A stretch of DNA of 64,000 nt from Rugalucina vietnamica (GCA_964017185.1 OZ024878.1:5651151-5715150), one strand, 5' to 3'. Counted from the stretch's first letter, positions 11,146 to 22,490 are shown. Program-made: numbers and translations. The notes: generated by a model not told the origin, from the letters alone.

Positions 11146-11423
11146 CATTACGAAAACATGCCCATATGATATACAGTAATTTTTTCAGGTCAAAAATCGA
11201 TAATTTTCAGAGGAAATTTTTTGATATTTTTCTTATTTTTGCTCAAAACATAGATTGTGGGTATACGTTAGAACCGCCTCGGCGAGGCGGTTCTAACGAG
11301 TACCCACAATCTATGTTTTGGAGCAAAAATTAGAAAAATATGTATACCCCTGCAAACCCCAGTTTTTCTATATAAAAGTTGGGTTTAAGGGGGTATACAT
11401 TACACGGACATGTTTTCATGATG
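11146..11423 (-). mobile_element. FB1 fold-back element, complete
   Basis: Starts CATTACGAAAACATGCCCAT and ends CGGACATGTTTTCATGATG. The core at about 11240-11325 is an inverted repeat with arms of about 38 bp centred on CCTCGGCGAGG. No clear target duplication. Confidence 0.85.
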
Positions 11424-11663
11424 TACAGTCCTAGTAATATTTGCAGTTTCTGGTTTAGCATAATTAAACTATACTGTATATTAGCAAAGTTATGAAGACT
11501 CCGTAAGTATAAAATCGTTATTCAACGTTATACTGTCTGTTGGGACAGGCCGAAGTAGGTATTTGCAGTTTCATAAGGGTGCTCCCCTCTAGAGACTCAG
11601 ATTGCAATGATTAATATGGTTGGGTGATATCAATATCGCAAAGAATCTATTCATAATTACCAA

Positions 11664-11906
11664 GGCCCAGTTGTTCAAAACTAACGACGTCGTTAGTAAA
11701 CGTTTCGTTAAAATTTCAAACGTTAATATTACAAATACACTGTTATTTTTTGTTGAAAAAATGTGAGAATCCTTTGCACTGCAAAGGATTCTCACATTTT
11801 TTCAACAAAAAATAACAGTGTATTTGTTACTTTAGCTGATATTTGCTTAACAAATTTATATCTTAACGATATCGTTAAGCTAACGATGCTTTGAACAACT
11901 GGGTCC
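11664..11906. mobile_element. FB3 hairpin element with a perfect 48 bp inverted repeat
   Basis: The ends GGCCCAGTTGTTCAAA and TTTGAACAACTGGGTCC form terminal inverted repeats. In the centre, 11731-11778 is the exact reverse complement of 11780-11827, with one base at the tip. A second, damaged copy lies at 24702-24962. No protein is encoded. Confidence 0.85.
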
Positions 11907-12185
11907 AAGTATCAATCTTCTAGTACAGATGCTGGTTTAGGAGAAAATGAGTCGATGATAAGAATTAAAGAACAACCCTCGTACATTTAGAATCAATTTA
12001 GTCAACCATCGATGTACTTACCATTACAGTATAAGATAAAGATGATTACTGCAGGAACAAATGGACATCGCGACAAATCACGATAGGAGGAAGTATATGT
12101 TATTATCCAAATTGTAAAAGCAGTCACAGGGAGAAATTCCTTAAGATCCTGAGTAGCAAAGGAATGTTACACAGAAATAATTTCC

Positions 12186-12451
12186 AATTACGAAAACATG
12201 CACATGTTACCAACAAAGATATTTTCCGAACCAAATTTGAAAATTTCATTGGAAAAAAATCTGATTTTTTTTTTTTAAATAATTTGACTCAAAAATACAT
12301 TGTGGGTACACGTAAGAACCGCCTCGGCTACCCACGGTTACCCACAATGTATGTTTTGGATCAAAAATAGGTATACCCCTGTATACCCCAGTTTTACTAT
12401 ATAAAAGTGGGGTTTAAGGGGTATACATTTCACGGACATGTTTTCCTGATG
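12186..12451 (-). mobile_element. FB1 fold-back element
   Basis: Starts AATTACGAAAACATGCAC and ends CGGACATGTTTTCCTGATG. The core is shortened and has ACCCACAATGTATGTTTTGG in the second arm. Confidence 0.8.
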
Positions 12452-12712
12452 CACCGAAGTTATATCTATGACTTTGATCTAGATAATGCAAGAAATGTTG
12501 GAAAATTAGTTATTTTATAATCTTTGATATAAGAAAATAGGGAAATTTATTTAACAGACATGCGGAAATTAAAAAATGGACTCAAAATGCAATAAGGAAC
12601 TTTAATTTGAACCGGGAAATAAAGATCAAACCTGTATAATTTTCTTCCGCCATATAATTAGGTTAATATAAAATTTGTCTAGACGGTTCTTGTTTCATCT
12701 ACTATCATTTCC

Positions 12713-12962
12713 ATACTTATTAGTACTTATTCTATTTCTAAGGTAATAGCGTGGGGGAACTCCCTCTTTGTAGAGGGCTAACCTTCTTTCCGCACTACTA
12801 AATACACATTTTGCAATTTTGGGTGTCTATATTAATTCCATCCCATTTTCACTCTCGCGGGTGACTTTCCATTTAGAAGTGACTTCAAGAAATAAAGCAT
12901 ACTGATAAGGAGGTAACGATATTTTTTTTTGAAAATAAATAATAATTATAATAATAATGATA

Positions 12963-13016
<54 letters not shown>

Positions 13017-13465
13017 ACACCTGAAATTCAATGGAAATTTTTCTCCTTGAACAAAACATTGGGAATTTATCCCATGAGAAAAAACAACTTTGAGATAAAG
13101 CTGTGAAAATTGGTGTGTGAGGGTGCTCCTTGGTGAATTGATCTTAGTTTGTCATATAATTTTAACGTTTCAATTTGAAGAATTCTGATTATTTTTTAGA
13201 TAAAAAATAAGAAAAAAATGTTCATTAGTTCTTATACTATTTCTAAGGTAATATCGAGGGGGATGTCCTGGTGGTAGAGGGTTAACCTTCTTACAGTACT
13301 ACTAAATAGGCATTTTGCAATTTTGGGTGTCTATATTAATTCCATTCCATTTTCACTCTCGCGAGAGACTTTCCATTTGGAAGTCACTTCAAGTAATAAA
13401 GCATACTGATAAGGTAACGATATTTTTTTTTATCATAAATAAAAAATAATATTAAAAATAATGAG

Positions 13466-13516
<51 letters not shown>

Positions 13517-13518
13517 AA

Positions 13519-13564
<46 letters not shown>

Positions 13565-13768
13565 AAAAAACAAACAAACAAACTGAAATTCAATGGAAAA
13601 TTTTCTCCTTGAACAAAACATTGGGAATTTATCCCATGAGAAATACAACTTTGAGATAAAGCTGTGAAAATTGGTGTGTGAGGGTGCTCCTTGGTGAATT
13701 GATCTTAATTTTGTCATATAATTTTAACGTTTCAATTTGAAGAATCCTGAATATGTTTTAGATCAAAA
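12713..13768. repeat. tandem duplication, period about 505 bp, with expanded A-rich tracts
   Basis: Two adjacent copies share TTCTAAGGTAATA, TTTTGCAATTTTGGGTGTCT, GACTTTCCATTT and CATTGGGAATTTATCCCATG in the same order. In the first copy the variable middle is (AAT)n plus poly(A) (12945-13018). In the second it is about 95 nt of nearly pure A (13466-13563). The ORFs there are low-complexity artefacts. Confidence 0.85.
13466..13563. repeat. long poly(A) tract
   Basis: About 98 nt, A with two isolated C. It lies inside the second copy of the 505 bp duplication. Its length may vary between alleles or be an assembly artefact. Confidence 0.95.
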
Positions 13769-14184
13769 ATAAGAAATAAATGCATTTCACATTATAAAAG
13801 TATCCCCGTACATCACCCAAAGTGCACATTATATTTTTCTTTCGATCCTTTGAGATCAGTTAAGATGTTCAGAGTGTTCAAACACTTACATTGTACGTTT
13901 AGAAACATACTTCTAAGCAATGTTTTAATTACCTGACCCCGTTTAGGAACATGTCTTGAATTTAGACCTCGAAATTGCAGCACTGTAGTCTGGCTTTCGT
14001 TGTCGGTTTAAAAAGGCTACCGATGCGGGTTCATTACCCGAAATTGCGCAATATAGTCAATACTCTATCTCCCTTTGAATGTTTTACTGCTTCCAAAGGA
14101 TCAAACCATTATATTATATGGGGTATATATTACATGGACTTATTATCCTTATGGTGCTGCGGAAAAAAGTGTTTTGTTATGTTT

Positions 14185-14464
14185 CATTAGGAAAACATGT
14201 CCGTGTAATGTATACCCCCTTGAACCCCACTTTTATATAGTAAAACTGGGGTACGCAGGGGTATACCTATTTTTCTTATTTTTGCTCCAAAACATAGATT
14301 GTGGGTACTCGTTAGAACCGCCTCGGCGAGGCGGTTCTAACGTGTACCCACAATCTATGTTTTGAGCAAAAATAAGAAAAATATCAAAAAAAAATTCTAA
14401 TGAAATTTTAGATTTTCGCAACCAAAAAAATTTCTATATAGTGCACGGGCGTATTTTCGTAATG
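14185..14464 (+). mobile_element. FB1 fold-back element, complete
   Basis: A typical full copy: CATTAGGAAAACATGTCCGTG at the left, the CCCACTTTTATATAG/CTGGGGT sub-hairpin, the central palindrome at about 14287-14366, and TATTTTCGTAATG at the right. Confidence 0.85.
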
Positions 14465-14468
14465 TTTT

Positions 14469-14541
14469 CTTCCCAACCTAGTGTCTATGTTGGGGCCTAG
14501 AGTGTAATTGCATCGATTCTTGTTCCCTCTATTCTTACGTA
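14469..14541 (+). repeat. short interspersed repeat R2
   Basis: Matches 55436-55512 and 56931-57001: TTCCCACCTAGTGTCTATGT, then GTAATTGCATCGATTC and CCCTCTATTCTTAC. About 75 bp, always cut at similar ends. Possibly a retroelement 3' end. Confidence 0.55.
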
Positions 14542-14574
14542 AAACCAAGAAATACCCATTAAGTACATATATAT

Positions 14575-14808
14575 GAGCCGCCTCGTGAGAAAACCAACAA
14601 TGTGGTTTCCGAACAGGTCCGACACAAACCGACCTGTACAAGCACAGAAAAGAGCTAGAAGCTTGAAATTTCGGATTTAAGTAGAAGAGGAATTGTACTA
14701 TCCGAGTAGCGAAAACAAAGGCGCTGATCAGCTTCGCAGTTACTGCGACGTTAATCTGCACCTTTGTTTTCGCCTATGCAGATTGTTGGTTTTCCCATGT
14801 GGTGGCTC
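14575..14808 (+). mobile_element. FB2 fold-back element, complete
   Basis: GAGCCGCCTCGTGAGAAAAC at the left pairs with GTTTTCCCATGTGGTGGCTC at the right. Between them is a long arm and a core palindrome built on AAAACAAAGGCGCTGATCAG. A second, half copy lies at 14868-14937. Confidence 0.85.
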
Positions 14809-14867
14809 ATATCATATAAAAGTGACTCAAAGTCTGTTATTTGGTAAAGGACATCAGTTCATGTTCG

Positions 14868-14937
14868 GTTACTGCACAGCTGATCTGCGCCTTTGGTTTC
14901 ACATATGCAGATTATTGGTTTTCTGATGCGGCGGTTC
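14868..14937 (+). mobile_element. FB2 half element
   Basis: Only the core arm (CACAGCTGATCTGCGCCTT) and the right end (TTTTCTGATGCGGCGGTTC) remain. Confidence 0.65.
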
Positions 14938-15029
14938 AGGTATGGTAGATGGTGTTTCATCTTTGAATAATCTAAGATTTCAGAATTGGTGGTGTCGTTA
15001 CCATCTATCCATGTTAAGTTAAAAAAAAA

Positions 15030-15193
15030 GCACATACTCCAATACATATGGCCTAGGCGGTTCAAACCAGTATCCAAAATCTATGTTTTGGATATAAAAT
15101 ATGAAAAAAAGGTATACCCCTACCTACCCCAGTTTTATTACATAAAAGTGGGGTTTAGTGGGGTATTCGTTGCATTGACATGTTTTCCTGATG
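15030..15193 (-). mobile_element. FB1 partial element
   Basis: Retains the second core arm (GGCGGTTCAAACCAGTATCC), the GGGGTATACC-type stretch and the terminus CATTGACATGTTTTCCTGATG. The first half is missing. Confidence 0.7.
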
Positions 15194-15320
15194 TGTTCAT
15201 ATGGACTCAGTGAGTTTTGACTTACGGTTTGGGTACCTAAACCGCTCTATCTGACAATCATGTAAACGTTGTCATTTATGTAACACACACCTTTGAATTC
15301 TGAACCGACAATTGAAACTG

Positions 15321-15445
15321 GTTGTGACTAGGCAATTAAAAAGGTGTTAATTTTGCTACGTATTACTCATCGTATCGTATCGGACAATGACTGGTTGTGA
15401 CTAGGCAATTAAAAAGGTGTTAATTTTGCTACGTATTATCGGACA
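15321..15445. repeat. two-copy direct repeat, about 69 bp
   Basis: The block GGTTGTGACTAGGCAATTAA...TTTTGCTACGTATTA occurs twice in a row, separated by a short TCGTATCGTATCGGACAATG spacer. It is nearly identical, so recent. Confidence 0.9.
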
Positions 15446-15478
15446 ATGATGGCGGAAGTTGCTGTATAAGAAAAAATA

Positions 15479-15960
15479 TACAAATACAAATACAAATACA
15501 AATACAAAATTTTATTTGGCATCAAAACATTCTAACATGCTATTGGCCATACAAAGTAGCAAGTGAAACAAACATTTAACAGAGGAGTATACAAAAACAT
15601 GGTGAAATACATACAACAAAAGGAACAGTAGAAATATATAGAGATATATAGGACATGAATCTTGGTTATAACATATATACGGTTTAATTTACATCATCAT
15701 TGATTTGGATTCGTCGTTTTTCTGCGAAATGTATATATTTACATAGTCTAGTTAATATTCTTTCGGACTTTGAAGACATCAATGTCGAAAATTTATGTAA
15801 ATTAGGCCATCGGCAATAATATCGTGGCAAGTATTTGCGTCTAATATTAGTATAGTAAATATACACAAACGAGCATGTACCAAACTTTAAACAACGGTCA
15901 AACTTTGGCAACCGATGTATACTCAAAAAATTCTAAGGGCCACTGTATTATTTTCCATAT
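15479..15960 (-). pseudogene. LINE-C-type retrotransposon 3' end
   Basis: Read on the minus strand, the sequence ends in (TATTTG)n at 15479-15505, typical of a microsatellite-like LINE tail. The open frame 15684-15926 has a C-terminal RT-ORF look: Y-L-P-R-Y-Y-C-R-W-P-N-L-H-K-F, then a helical L-T-R-L-C-K-Y-I segment. It is similar in spacing to R-K-F-F-V-R-P-N-F-I-K-F in LINE-C at 31107-31388. The RT core is absent. Confidence 0.55.
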
Positions 15961-16076
15961 GTCGTGGTGTAATGCACTCCCAGTTCAACTCAAATTTAAT
16001 GCCAATCCAAGGGTCCAATTCCCTTCTTCATTTGCTTTATCGTGAATACTGACGATAAGAAATTTGAAACCGGAAA

Positions 16077-16115
16077 ATGCCATGTCAAAGCCCAGTTACA
16101 TGTGTTTGTAAATCT

Positions 16116-16165
<50 letters not shown>

Positions 16166-16394
16166 AATAAATAAAAAAATAAATAAATAAATAAGTAAAT
16201 GACCATCATTAGCAAAAATGAATTTTACTTAAACAACATTTGCCGCCATGCTTTTTAGACTGACTTTAATGGAAAAATCAAACTTGTGTTGATTTTTTGT
16301 AAATCTATGGAATTTCAGAAAAATGCCATAATTTCATGATTTTCGAAAAAATGCCAATACTGTTCTGTGATTGGGCTTTGGCAGGGCGTTTCCT
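16077..16394. mobile_element. candidate hairpin element with poly(A)/(AAAT)n inside
   Basis: The left end TGCCATGTCAAAGCCCAGTT and the right end TGTGATTGGGCTTTGGCAGG are imperfect inverted repeats about 20 bp long. The inside carries about 49 A (16119-16163) followed by AAAT repeats and an AT-rich middle. It is a single copy in the window, so the family status is unproven. Confidence 0.4.
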
Positions 16395-16599
16395 TTTTCC
16401 AATGTCTTGTAGTCAGTTACTTTGGAACAATACCTGAGATAATGCAAATGAAACGGTCATTGTGCATCCTTTGGGATGTTCATTAAATATGGATTTAATT
16501 AGGTTTCACTAGGTTTCATCTCGCAACTTATTAGGTTTGCTAGAGTCTGCAATCATGTTACAGACTTCAACGCTCGAAATAAATGTTTAACGGCCAAAC

Positions 16600-17292
16600 T
16601 TCTCCAACAGGGCTAGCGGTATCATAAACTTCGAAAAACCTTTTCTAAATTTTATCGTAGACACTATGAATTGATTTCCAAATATAATATTGGGTTAAAG
16701 ACGCTTTTAAGTGAGGGCCTTTCGGAACCTGAATTTTATGGTGACTTGGTTTACAAATTTAAGAAACTTATAGGAAGTAATGATTTTCTTTTCAGTTCAG
16801 AAAAATCATAACACGTTACAGACGTATAGGTTATAACTTGGATGTTATGCGACAGTCTGCATGCTTAGTTTTTAACCCAATCACGGTTGATAATTACGCT
16901 GCCTTCTTTAATTGCACGCCGGTGGGTCGGGCGTCAGACTCTATGATGGCCCCGACTTAAAGCTATTCATTTTAGTTGGTTGGGGCCGGAGCTTCTTGTC
17001 TGTTGCTTGGCCCACCGGGGTCCAACTGGTGTTTTCTTTTGCTCCGGAGTTAGTAGTTTATTCGGCACCCAGGGATCTCCATCGTCAGGCAGCTTACTCA
17101 ATCTGTGAGTCCTGGTTTTTGATATATCAGGATGTTTATCGTGATTTATTTGTTTGTTCTTGATGATTCATTGACTAGTTAGAGATTCACCACGAGGACC
17201 GCAGAACTAACTATATGTTATGAACCACTGCAGAAGCTGAGGGTGAGGTTATGGCCATGTAAAACCGGTTTAAGCCAGCCAGTAACTTTGTA
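16600..17292 (+). pseudogene. LINE-B ORF C-terminus plus 3' UTR
   Basis: The first about 310 bp encode, with one frameshift near 16800, a C-terminal domain containing SEPEFYGDLVYKFKKLIG, then R-R-I-G-Y-N-L-D-V-M-R-Q, and FNCTPVGRASDSMMAPT before the stop. I recognise this as a recurrent retroelement ORF C-terminus in marine invertebrates; the clade is not assigned. The 3' UTR starts at about 16955 and stops abruptly at 17292. The paralogous copy is 58600-59520. Confidence 0.65.
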
Positions 17293-17346
17293 AACATCAT
17301 GATAAATCAAAAACCAGGACTAACAGATTGAGTAAGCTGCCCGAGA
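17293..17346 (-). mobile_element. inverted LINE-B piece joined to the copy upstream
   Basis: This 54 bp is the reverse complement of about 17087-17148 (CAAAAACCAGGACTAACAGA versus TCTGTGAGTCCTGGTTTTTG). It is joined directly to the truncated UTR, making a fold-back end. Confidence 0.7.
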
Positions 17347-17739
17347 TCCTATAAGAGCATAGCATGCGCAAAACTAAGTTCTCAAAGACTTGCTAAGAAC
17401 ATAGTTCATCCTTAAAGCGAGTGTTGAATAATGTGTTTCATTTTGACGTAAAATACAATTATATGCATATATGACAATAAGAAGAAGCAGCTATTAACCA
17501 AAACGTGTCTAACCTTTCGTTAGACTGTTCCGACTGTTTTAAGGGTGATTGGGCGTGGTGGGTAGGAATTTTGGCCCCACCTATAGGAACGTGAGAAAAA
17601 GATGGACAGATTTTGCCTAAGGCAAAGGATATAACCGTCTGACCGACCACCTGATTCTTGGTAAACACTTAGAAGGTCTTAGCCGGTTTAGTCATACCAT
17701 CCATACACATGTATATAAATTTTATTTGTTTCCTTTGGT

Positions 17740-18830
17740 GGATATACATATATACAGAAGGCCAATGATTTTGAAACTTGGTGTGAAGCATCAGGCAATG
17801 GAGCTCTACAAAGTTTATATAAATCATGACCATGGGATGACCTTGACCTTTTTTACGGCAAGGTCAACTTAGGCCACCCATGCATTTGAATGGGAAAATT
17901 AGGAAAATTTCATTTAATGGCAGAAAACTTGCTAGGAATGAGCAAATGGACAGAAAATTTATGTTTATGAAAATATTTTGGGCCCAGGGGGTTGCCTTCC
18001 CCTGCCCCGGGGATATATACATGTATATGACCATAATATTCAAACATCTTCTATGAAACCGCTTAGCCAATCGAAGCCAAACTTTATGTGGAGCATCCTT
18101 AGAAAGAGGGAATGAAAGTTTGTATAAATGGTCAAGGTCACATGACCAAGATGGCCGCCATGGCTATAAATAGCAAAAAAACTTTGAAAATCTTCTTCTC
18201 CAGAACCAGAAGGCCTATGATTTTGAAACTTGCCATGAAGCAGCAGGCAACGGAGCTCTACAAAGTTTATATAAATCATGACCCTGGGATGCCCTTGACC
18301 TATTTTACGCCAAGGTCAACTGAGGTCACTAATGCATTCGAATGGGAAAAAAAGTAAAATGGAATTATATGGGGGAAACTTGCTGGGAGTATGCAAATGG
18401 ACAGAAAATTTATGTTTATGGAAAAATATTTGACCCCAGGAGGTTGTCTGCCCCTGCCCTGGGGCTATATACATGTATATGGCCAAAATATTCAAACATC
18501 TACTTCTCTGAAACCGCTATACCAATAAAAGCCAAACTTTAAGTGGAGCATTGTTAGGAAGAGGGAATGAAAATTTATATAAAAGGTCAAGGTCACATGA
18601 CCAAGATGGCTGCCATTGCTATAAATAGCAAAAACCTTTAAAAATATCCAGAACCAGAAGGCCTATGGTTTTGAAACTTGGCATGAAGCATCAGGCAATA
18701 GAGCTTTATAAAGTTTATATAAATCATGACCCTGGGATGACCTTGACCCATTTTATGGCAAGGTCAACTGAAGTCACATATCCTAGATCTCAGGTGAGCG
18801 TTTATAGGACCATTGGTCCTCTGGTTTTTT
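17740..18830 (+). mobile_element. pearl-like element, 5'-truncated, three internal units
   Basis: Three diverged ~430 bp units carry CTATGATTTTGAAACTTG, CATGACCCTGGGATGACCTT, TTACGGCAAGGTCAACTTAG and GGTCACATGACCAAGATGGC. The element closes with ATCTCAGGTGAGCGTTTATA, then the hairpin AGGACCATTGGTCCT and CTGG before a T run. No protein. The same ending occurs at about 33448, 46548, 51336, 62500 and 63757. Confidence 0.75.
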
Positions 18831-18873
18831 AAACTGACCCCTTCGTCAATTTTTGCGCAATTGTGGACGAACG

Positions 18874-18880
18874 AAAAAAA

Positions 18881-18912
<32 letters not shown>

Positions 18913-18929
18913 AAAAAAAAAAAAAAAAA
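18874..18929. repeat. poly(A) tract
   Basis: 56 nt, A with a single G. It lies just right of the pearl-like element. Confidence 0.95.
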
Positions 18930-19133
18930 CGTTTGACGGTCGATATTCACAGGTCGTCATTGAAAATGATTGGGCAACATATATGCCAAATTTCGGATGA
19001 ATTGACTGAAACAACAAAACGTTATTCAAATTTTAATGGCGAGTTGCGTTGGCTGTGGAACTCAGTATTTGAAAGCACGTTCCGCACGTCATGACATCAC
19101 AATGTTGGACAGAAGTCTCATAAAATGATGTAA

Positions 19134-19375
19134 CATTACGAAAACACACCCATGCAATATACAAAGATTTTTTAGGTTGTAATAATTTAAAATTTTCGGT
19201 GGAATTTTTTCAATATTTTTCTTATTTTTGCTCAAAACATAGATTTAACGAGTACCCACAATCTATGTTTTGGAGCAAAAATAAGAAAAATAGGTATACC
19301 CCGGCATACCCCAGTTTTGCTATATAAAAGTGGGGTATAAGGGGCTATACATTACACGGACATGTTTTCTTGATG
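19134..19375 (-). mobile_element. FB1 fold-back element with most of the core deleted
   Basis: CATTACGAAAACACACCCAT at the left and ACGGACATGTTTTCTTGATG at the right. The palindrome loop is lost (ACATAGATTTAACGAGTACC), which leaves short arms. Confidence 0.8.
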
Positions 19376-19426
19376 ACATCGCAGCTTTGCCATAGCTGTT
19401 GACTGACACGTAAAGCCCAAAACCAA

Positions 19427-19474
19427 ACAAACACAAACAAACAAACAAACAAACAAACAAACAAACAAACAAAC
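19427..19474. repeat. (CAAA)n microsatellite
   Basis: Twelve CAAA units. Confidence 0.95.
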
Positions 19475-19827
19475 AAGTTCGGGTTCTGTCAGAACTATTA
19501 CCGAGCATATCAGATGTCCCCAGCCTCTTTCCTGTTGAGTTCTTCTAGGTGTTGTTTATCGTTGGTTGGGGATAGGCTATGCAATTAGCAGCTTTTAGAG
19601 TTCAATTCGTACTAAGGATGAGCTATGTTGTTAGCAAGACTTCCAGAACCTTTTTGTTTTTGCTTAATATGCTATATAAAATATGATACGAGCACGTTGA
19701 AAATAATAAAACGCGACAGCAGTGGCGGTGTAAGGACTTGATACGATACAACGAAGAGAAAATACTAGTGCGGAGACAAAGAACAGGTTAGTTCAACGTT
19801 AGTCTGGTAAATCAAAGTCATACAATG

Positions 19828-20229
19828 TTATGCATCAAGATCTCCGCAAGTACAAGTATTTTGTAGTTACACAGTATTGAAACTAAAGGGGAAGATATGG
19901 ACCACATAAAACCGTACATAGTTTGGATCAAAAATAAGAAAATAGGTATACCCCTGCAAACCCCAGATTTTCTATATAAAAGTGGGGTTTAAGGGGGTAT
20001 TCATTGCACGGACAGGTTTTCCTGATGTTATGCATCAAGATCTCCGCAAGTACAAGTATTATTTGTAGTTACACAGTATTGACACTAAAGGGGAGGATAT
20101 GGACCACATAAAACCGTATATAATTTGGATCAAAAATAAGAAAATTAGGTATGCCCCTGCAAACCCCTGTTTTTCTATATAAAAGTGGATTTAAGGGGGT
20201 ATACATTACACGGACGTGTTTTCCTGATG
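19828..20229 (-). repeat. 200 bp tandem duplication, each unit ending in half an FB1 element
   Basis: Unit 1 is 19828-20027 and unit 2 is 20028-20229. Each consists of about 95 bp of non-repeat DNA (TTATGCATCAAGATCTCCGC...) followed by about 106 bp of the FB1 right half, ending CAGGTTTTCCTGATG or CGTGTTTTCCTGATG. The unit junction falls exactly at the FB1 end. Confidence 0.9.
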
Positions 20230-20325
20230 CCAGTCATCTTGTTCGACATGCGGTTTGTAAATTGTATGATGTATTTTGTCGTCCTTTGTTTCCCGCCTGT
20301 TGTCTTTGGATTTTTTTTATTATTT

Positions 20326-20561
20326 GAGCCGCCTAGTGGGAAAACACACACTACATGGTTTCCGAACAGGTCTGACACAAACCGAGCTGTACAAGCACAG
20401 AAAAGTGCTAGATGCTTGTAATTTTGGATATAAGTAGAAGAGGGATTGTACTATCTGTTTAGCGAAAACAAAGGCGCTGATCAGCTTCGCGTTTACCGCG
20501 AAGCTGATCTGCGCCTTTGTTTTCGGATATGCAGATTGTTGGTTTTCTCATGAGGCGACTC
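20326..20561 (+). mobile_element. FB2 fold-back element, complete
   Basis: GAGCCGCCTAGTGGGAAAAC at the left and CATGAGGCGACTC at the right. The core has GCTGATCAGCTTCGCGTTTA and its reverse complement. Confidence 0.85.
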
Positions 20562-21365
20562 ATTTCTTTTAATTCCTTATTTTGACATTCAGACTGGCTC
20601 GACTGACTTTATCGTTAAAGATGCAGCACTATAATCACATTTTGTAAACATGTCGGAGCAAAGGTCACATTGGTTCCGTGTTCCGTTAACTTAACAGATA
20701 ACGGGACAAGGCAGGTCACGGGGGTGCGACAATTAATAACGCAAGGATTATAACCTGCTGTTTGTTGTTTAAATAAATAAATGAATGTAACCGTAGCAAC
20801 TTGACAGCAATCAGCTTATTAATTTCTATATATAGGACTGAAAAGTACAATTGTACTGATAATTCAAAGATGCATGGTAATAAGGCTATACCAATTTTCG
20901 CACGAACAGGTAAATAACGGTAAATAAATGCAATATCTGTAGGGGCGAACTCTAAAGCTTGAGATAGCGTTGCACACTGAAGCAAGCAATAATATCTAAA
21001 AGTTTGCAGTAAATACGTCATACCTGTAAACCCTAAAACGCAAGTGAGTCGATATTGTTTGTTTATAACGGTTTCCTTATATCTATAAACGATTTATATG
21101 TTACATTGTTTGTATACTATATTTCGATATGTTCGTCATGGGTGCATTTGTAACATGTCCATTTTGTTTGAAAATGCAATTTTGATATACTTGTTGTTAG
21201 TAACGTTGCTAACCATTCAGTAATAAGGAATTTGTCTGTGAATAAGTTATAATATGTACATGTAAAGCCCAATCGGTAACACCGTGAATTGAAATCCCAC
21301 AACACTGTTTTACAGTGTTGATGTACTTTTACTCGCGTCACGAATACCGTAGCATTATATCATAC
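20562..21365. other. no recognisable feature
   Basis: AT-rich DNA without a convincing exon or repeat match. Low-quality ORFs only. Confidence 0.4.
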
Positions 21366-21598
21366 GAGCTGCGACGAGAGAAAACCGGTCTTCTGGATTT
21401 CCGACCAGGCCTGACACAAACCGGCCTGTACAGTCTCAGAAGAAAGCTAGAATCTTGAAATTTTGGGTAGAGGTAAAGGAGGAATTGTTCTATCCTTGTA
21501 GCGAAAAAAGGGGCTGATCAGCTGTGCAGTAACTGCACAGCCGATCTGCGGCTTTGTTTTCGCATACACAAAAATCCAGTTTTCTCATGACGCGGCTC
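21366..21598 (+). mobile_element. FB2 fold-back element, complete
   Basis: GAGCTGCGACGAGAGAAAAC to TTTTCTCATGACGCGGCTC. The core palindrome is AAGGGGCTGATCAGCTGTGC with its partner arm; the first arm has lost part of AAAACAAAGG. Confidence 0.85.
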
Positions 21599-22241
21599 AA
21601 TGTAAAATGCATGCAATGCCAGTGACGTCTCCAAAGGTTTAATGGAACTAAAAAAACAACACTTTATATAAGTAGTCATTGTACTCAATTTTTCTGTCTG
21701 ACATGTTTTCTTTACACAACACCTCATTTTTTGCAATCCAGTTCTCTGTATGGTTACCATAGATGAGCCTATAGAATAAACATGTTGCATGCAATTCAAT
21801 GTCATATTCTGTTACTTTTTAAATGTCTTGAGTTGACTTTTTACCCATTGACCAGACGAACATAAATTACACGAAGTCATTGCCCGTATGATAAGCATGA
21901 AAAGTATCGACTTGGCAAAAATGCGTTAAAACAGTGACTGTCTAATTAGTATGGGAGAAAAGTCACAGGAAAACTTGCATCTTCCGGTTTCTCCGCTACC
22001 TGCTAGCTAAGGCATAGTTTGCCGAAAGAGAGGCACTGATGCCCAGCAAATAATGCAACTAGCAGACAGTGCAAATATGCACAGGCTAATTATGAACGTT
22101 TTTGTCTGCATGTGCATGAGTTAGGTGTTTTCATGACCTGCAATAGCCAATACAATAAAACGTATATTTTTCGTTTTTTGTCAGGCCCCCGGCTGATGTA
22201 CAGTTGAGTGTCAAAAATGCTAAAATTATTAAACATGATTC
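21599..22241. other. no recognisable feature
   Basis: Nothing beyond AT-rich DNA is supported here. An (AAAT)n run follows at 22242-22274. Confidence 0.4.
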
Positions 22242-22274
22242 CTCATAAATAAATAAATAAATAAATAAATAAAT

Positions 22275-22490
22275 GAGCCGCCACACGGGAAAACCAACAA
22301 TCTGCCTAGGCGAAAACAAAGGCGCAGATCAGCTTCGCAGTAACTGCGAAGCTGATCAGCGCCTTTGTTTTCGTTTCTCGGATAGTACAATTCCTACTCT
22401 ATTTAACTCCAAACTTTCAAGCTTCTAGCTCTTTTCTGTGCTTGTACGGACCTGTTCGGAAACCACATTGATGGTTTTCCCACGAGGCGC
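22275..22490 (+). mobile_element. FB2 fold-back element
   Basis: It begins directly after an (AAAT)n microsatellite with GAGCCGCCACACGGGAAAAC and ends CACGAGGCGC. The core arms GGCGCAGATCAGCTTCGCAG and GCGAAGCTGATCAGCGCC pair almost perfectly. Confidence 0.85.

Noticed and set aside
13384-13717. Phenylalanine-rich ORFs at 13384-13717
   Set aside because: They are translations of poly(A) tracts on the opposite strand.
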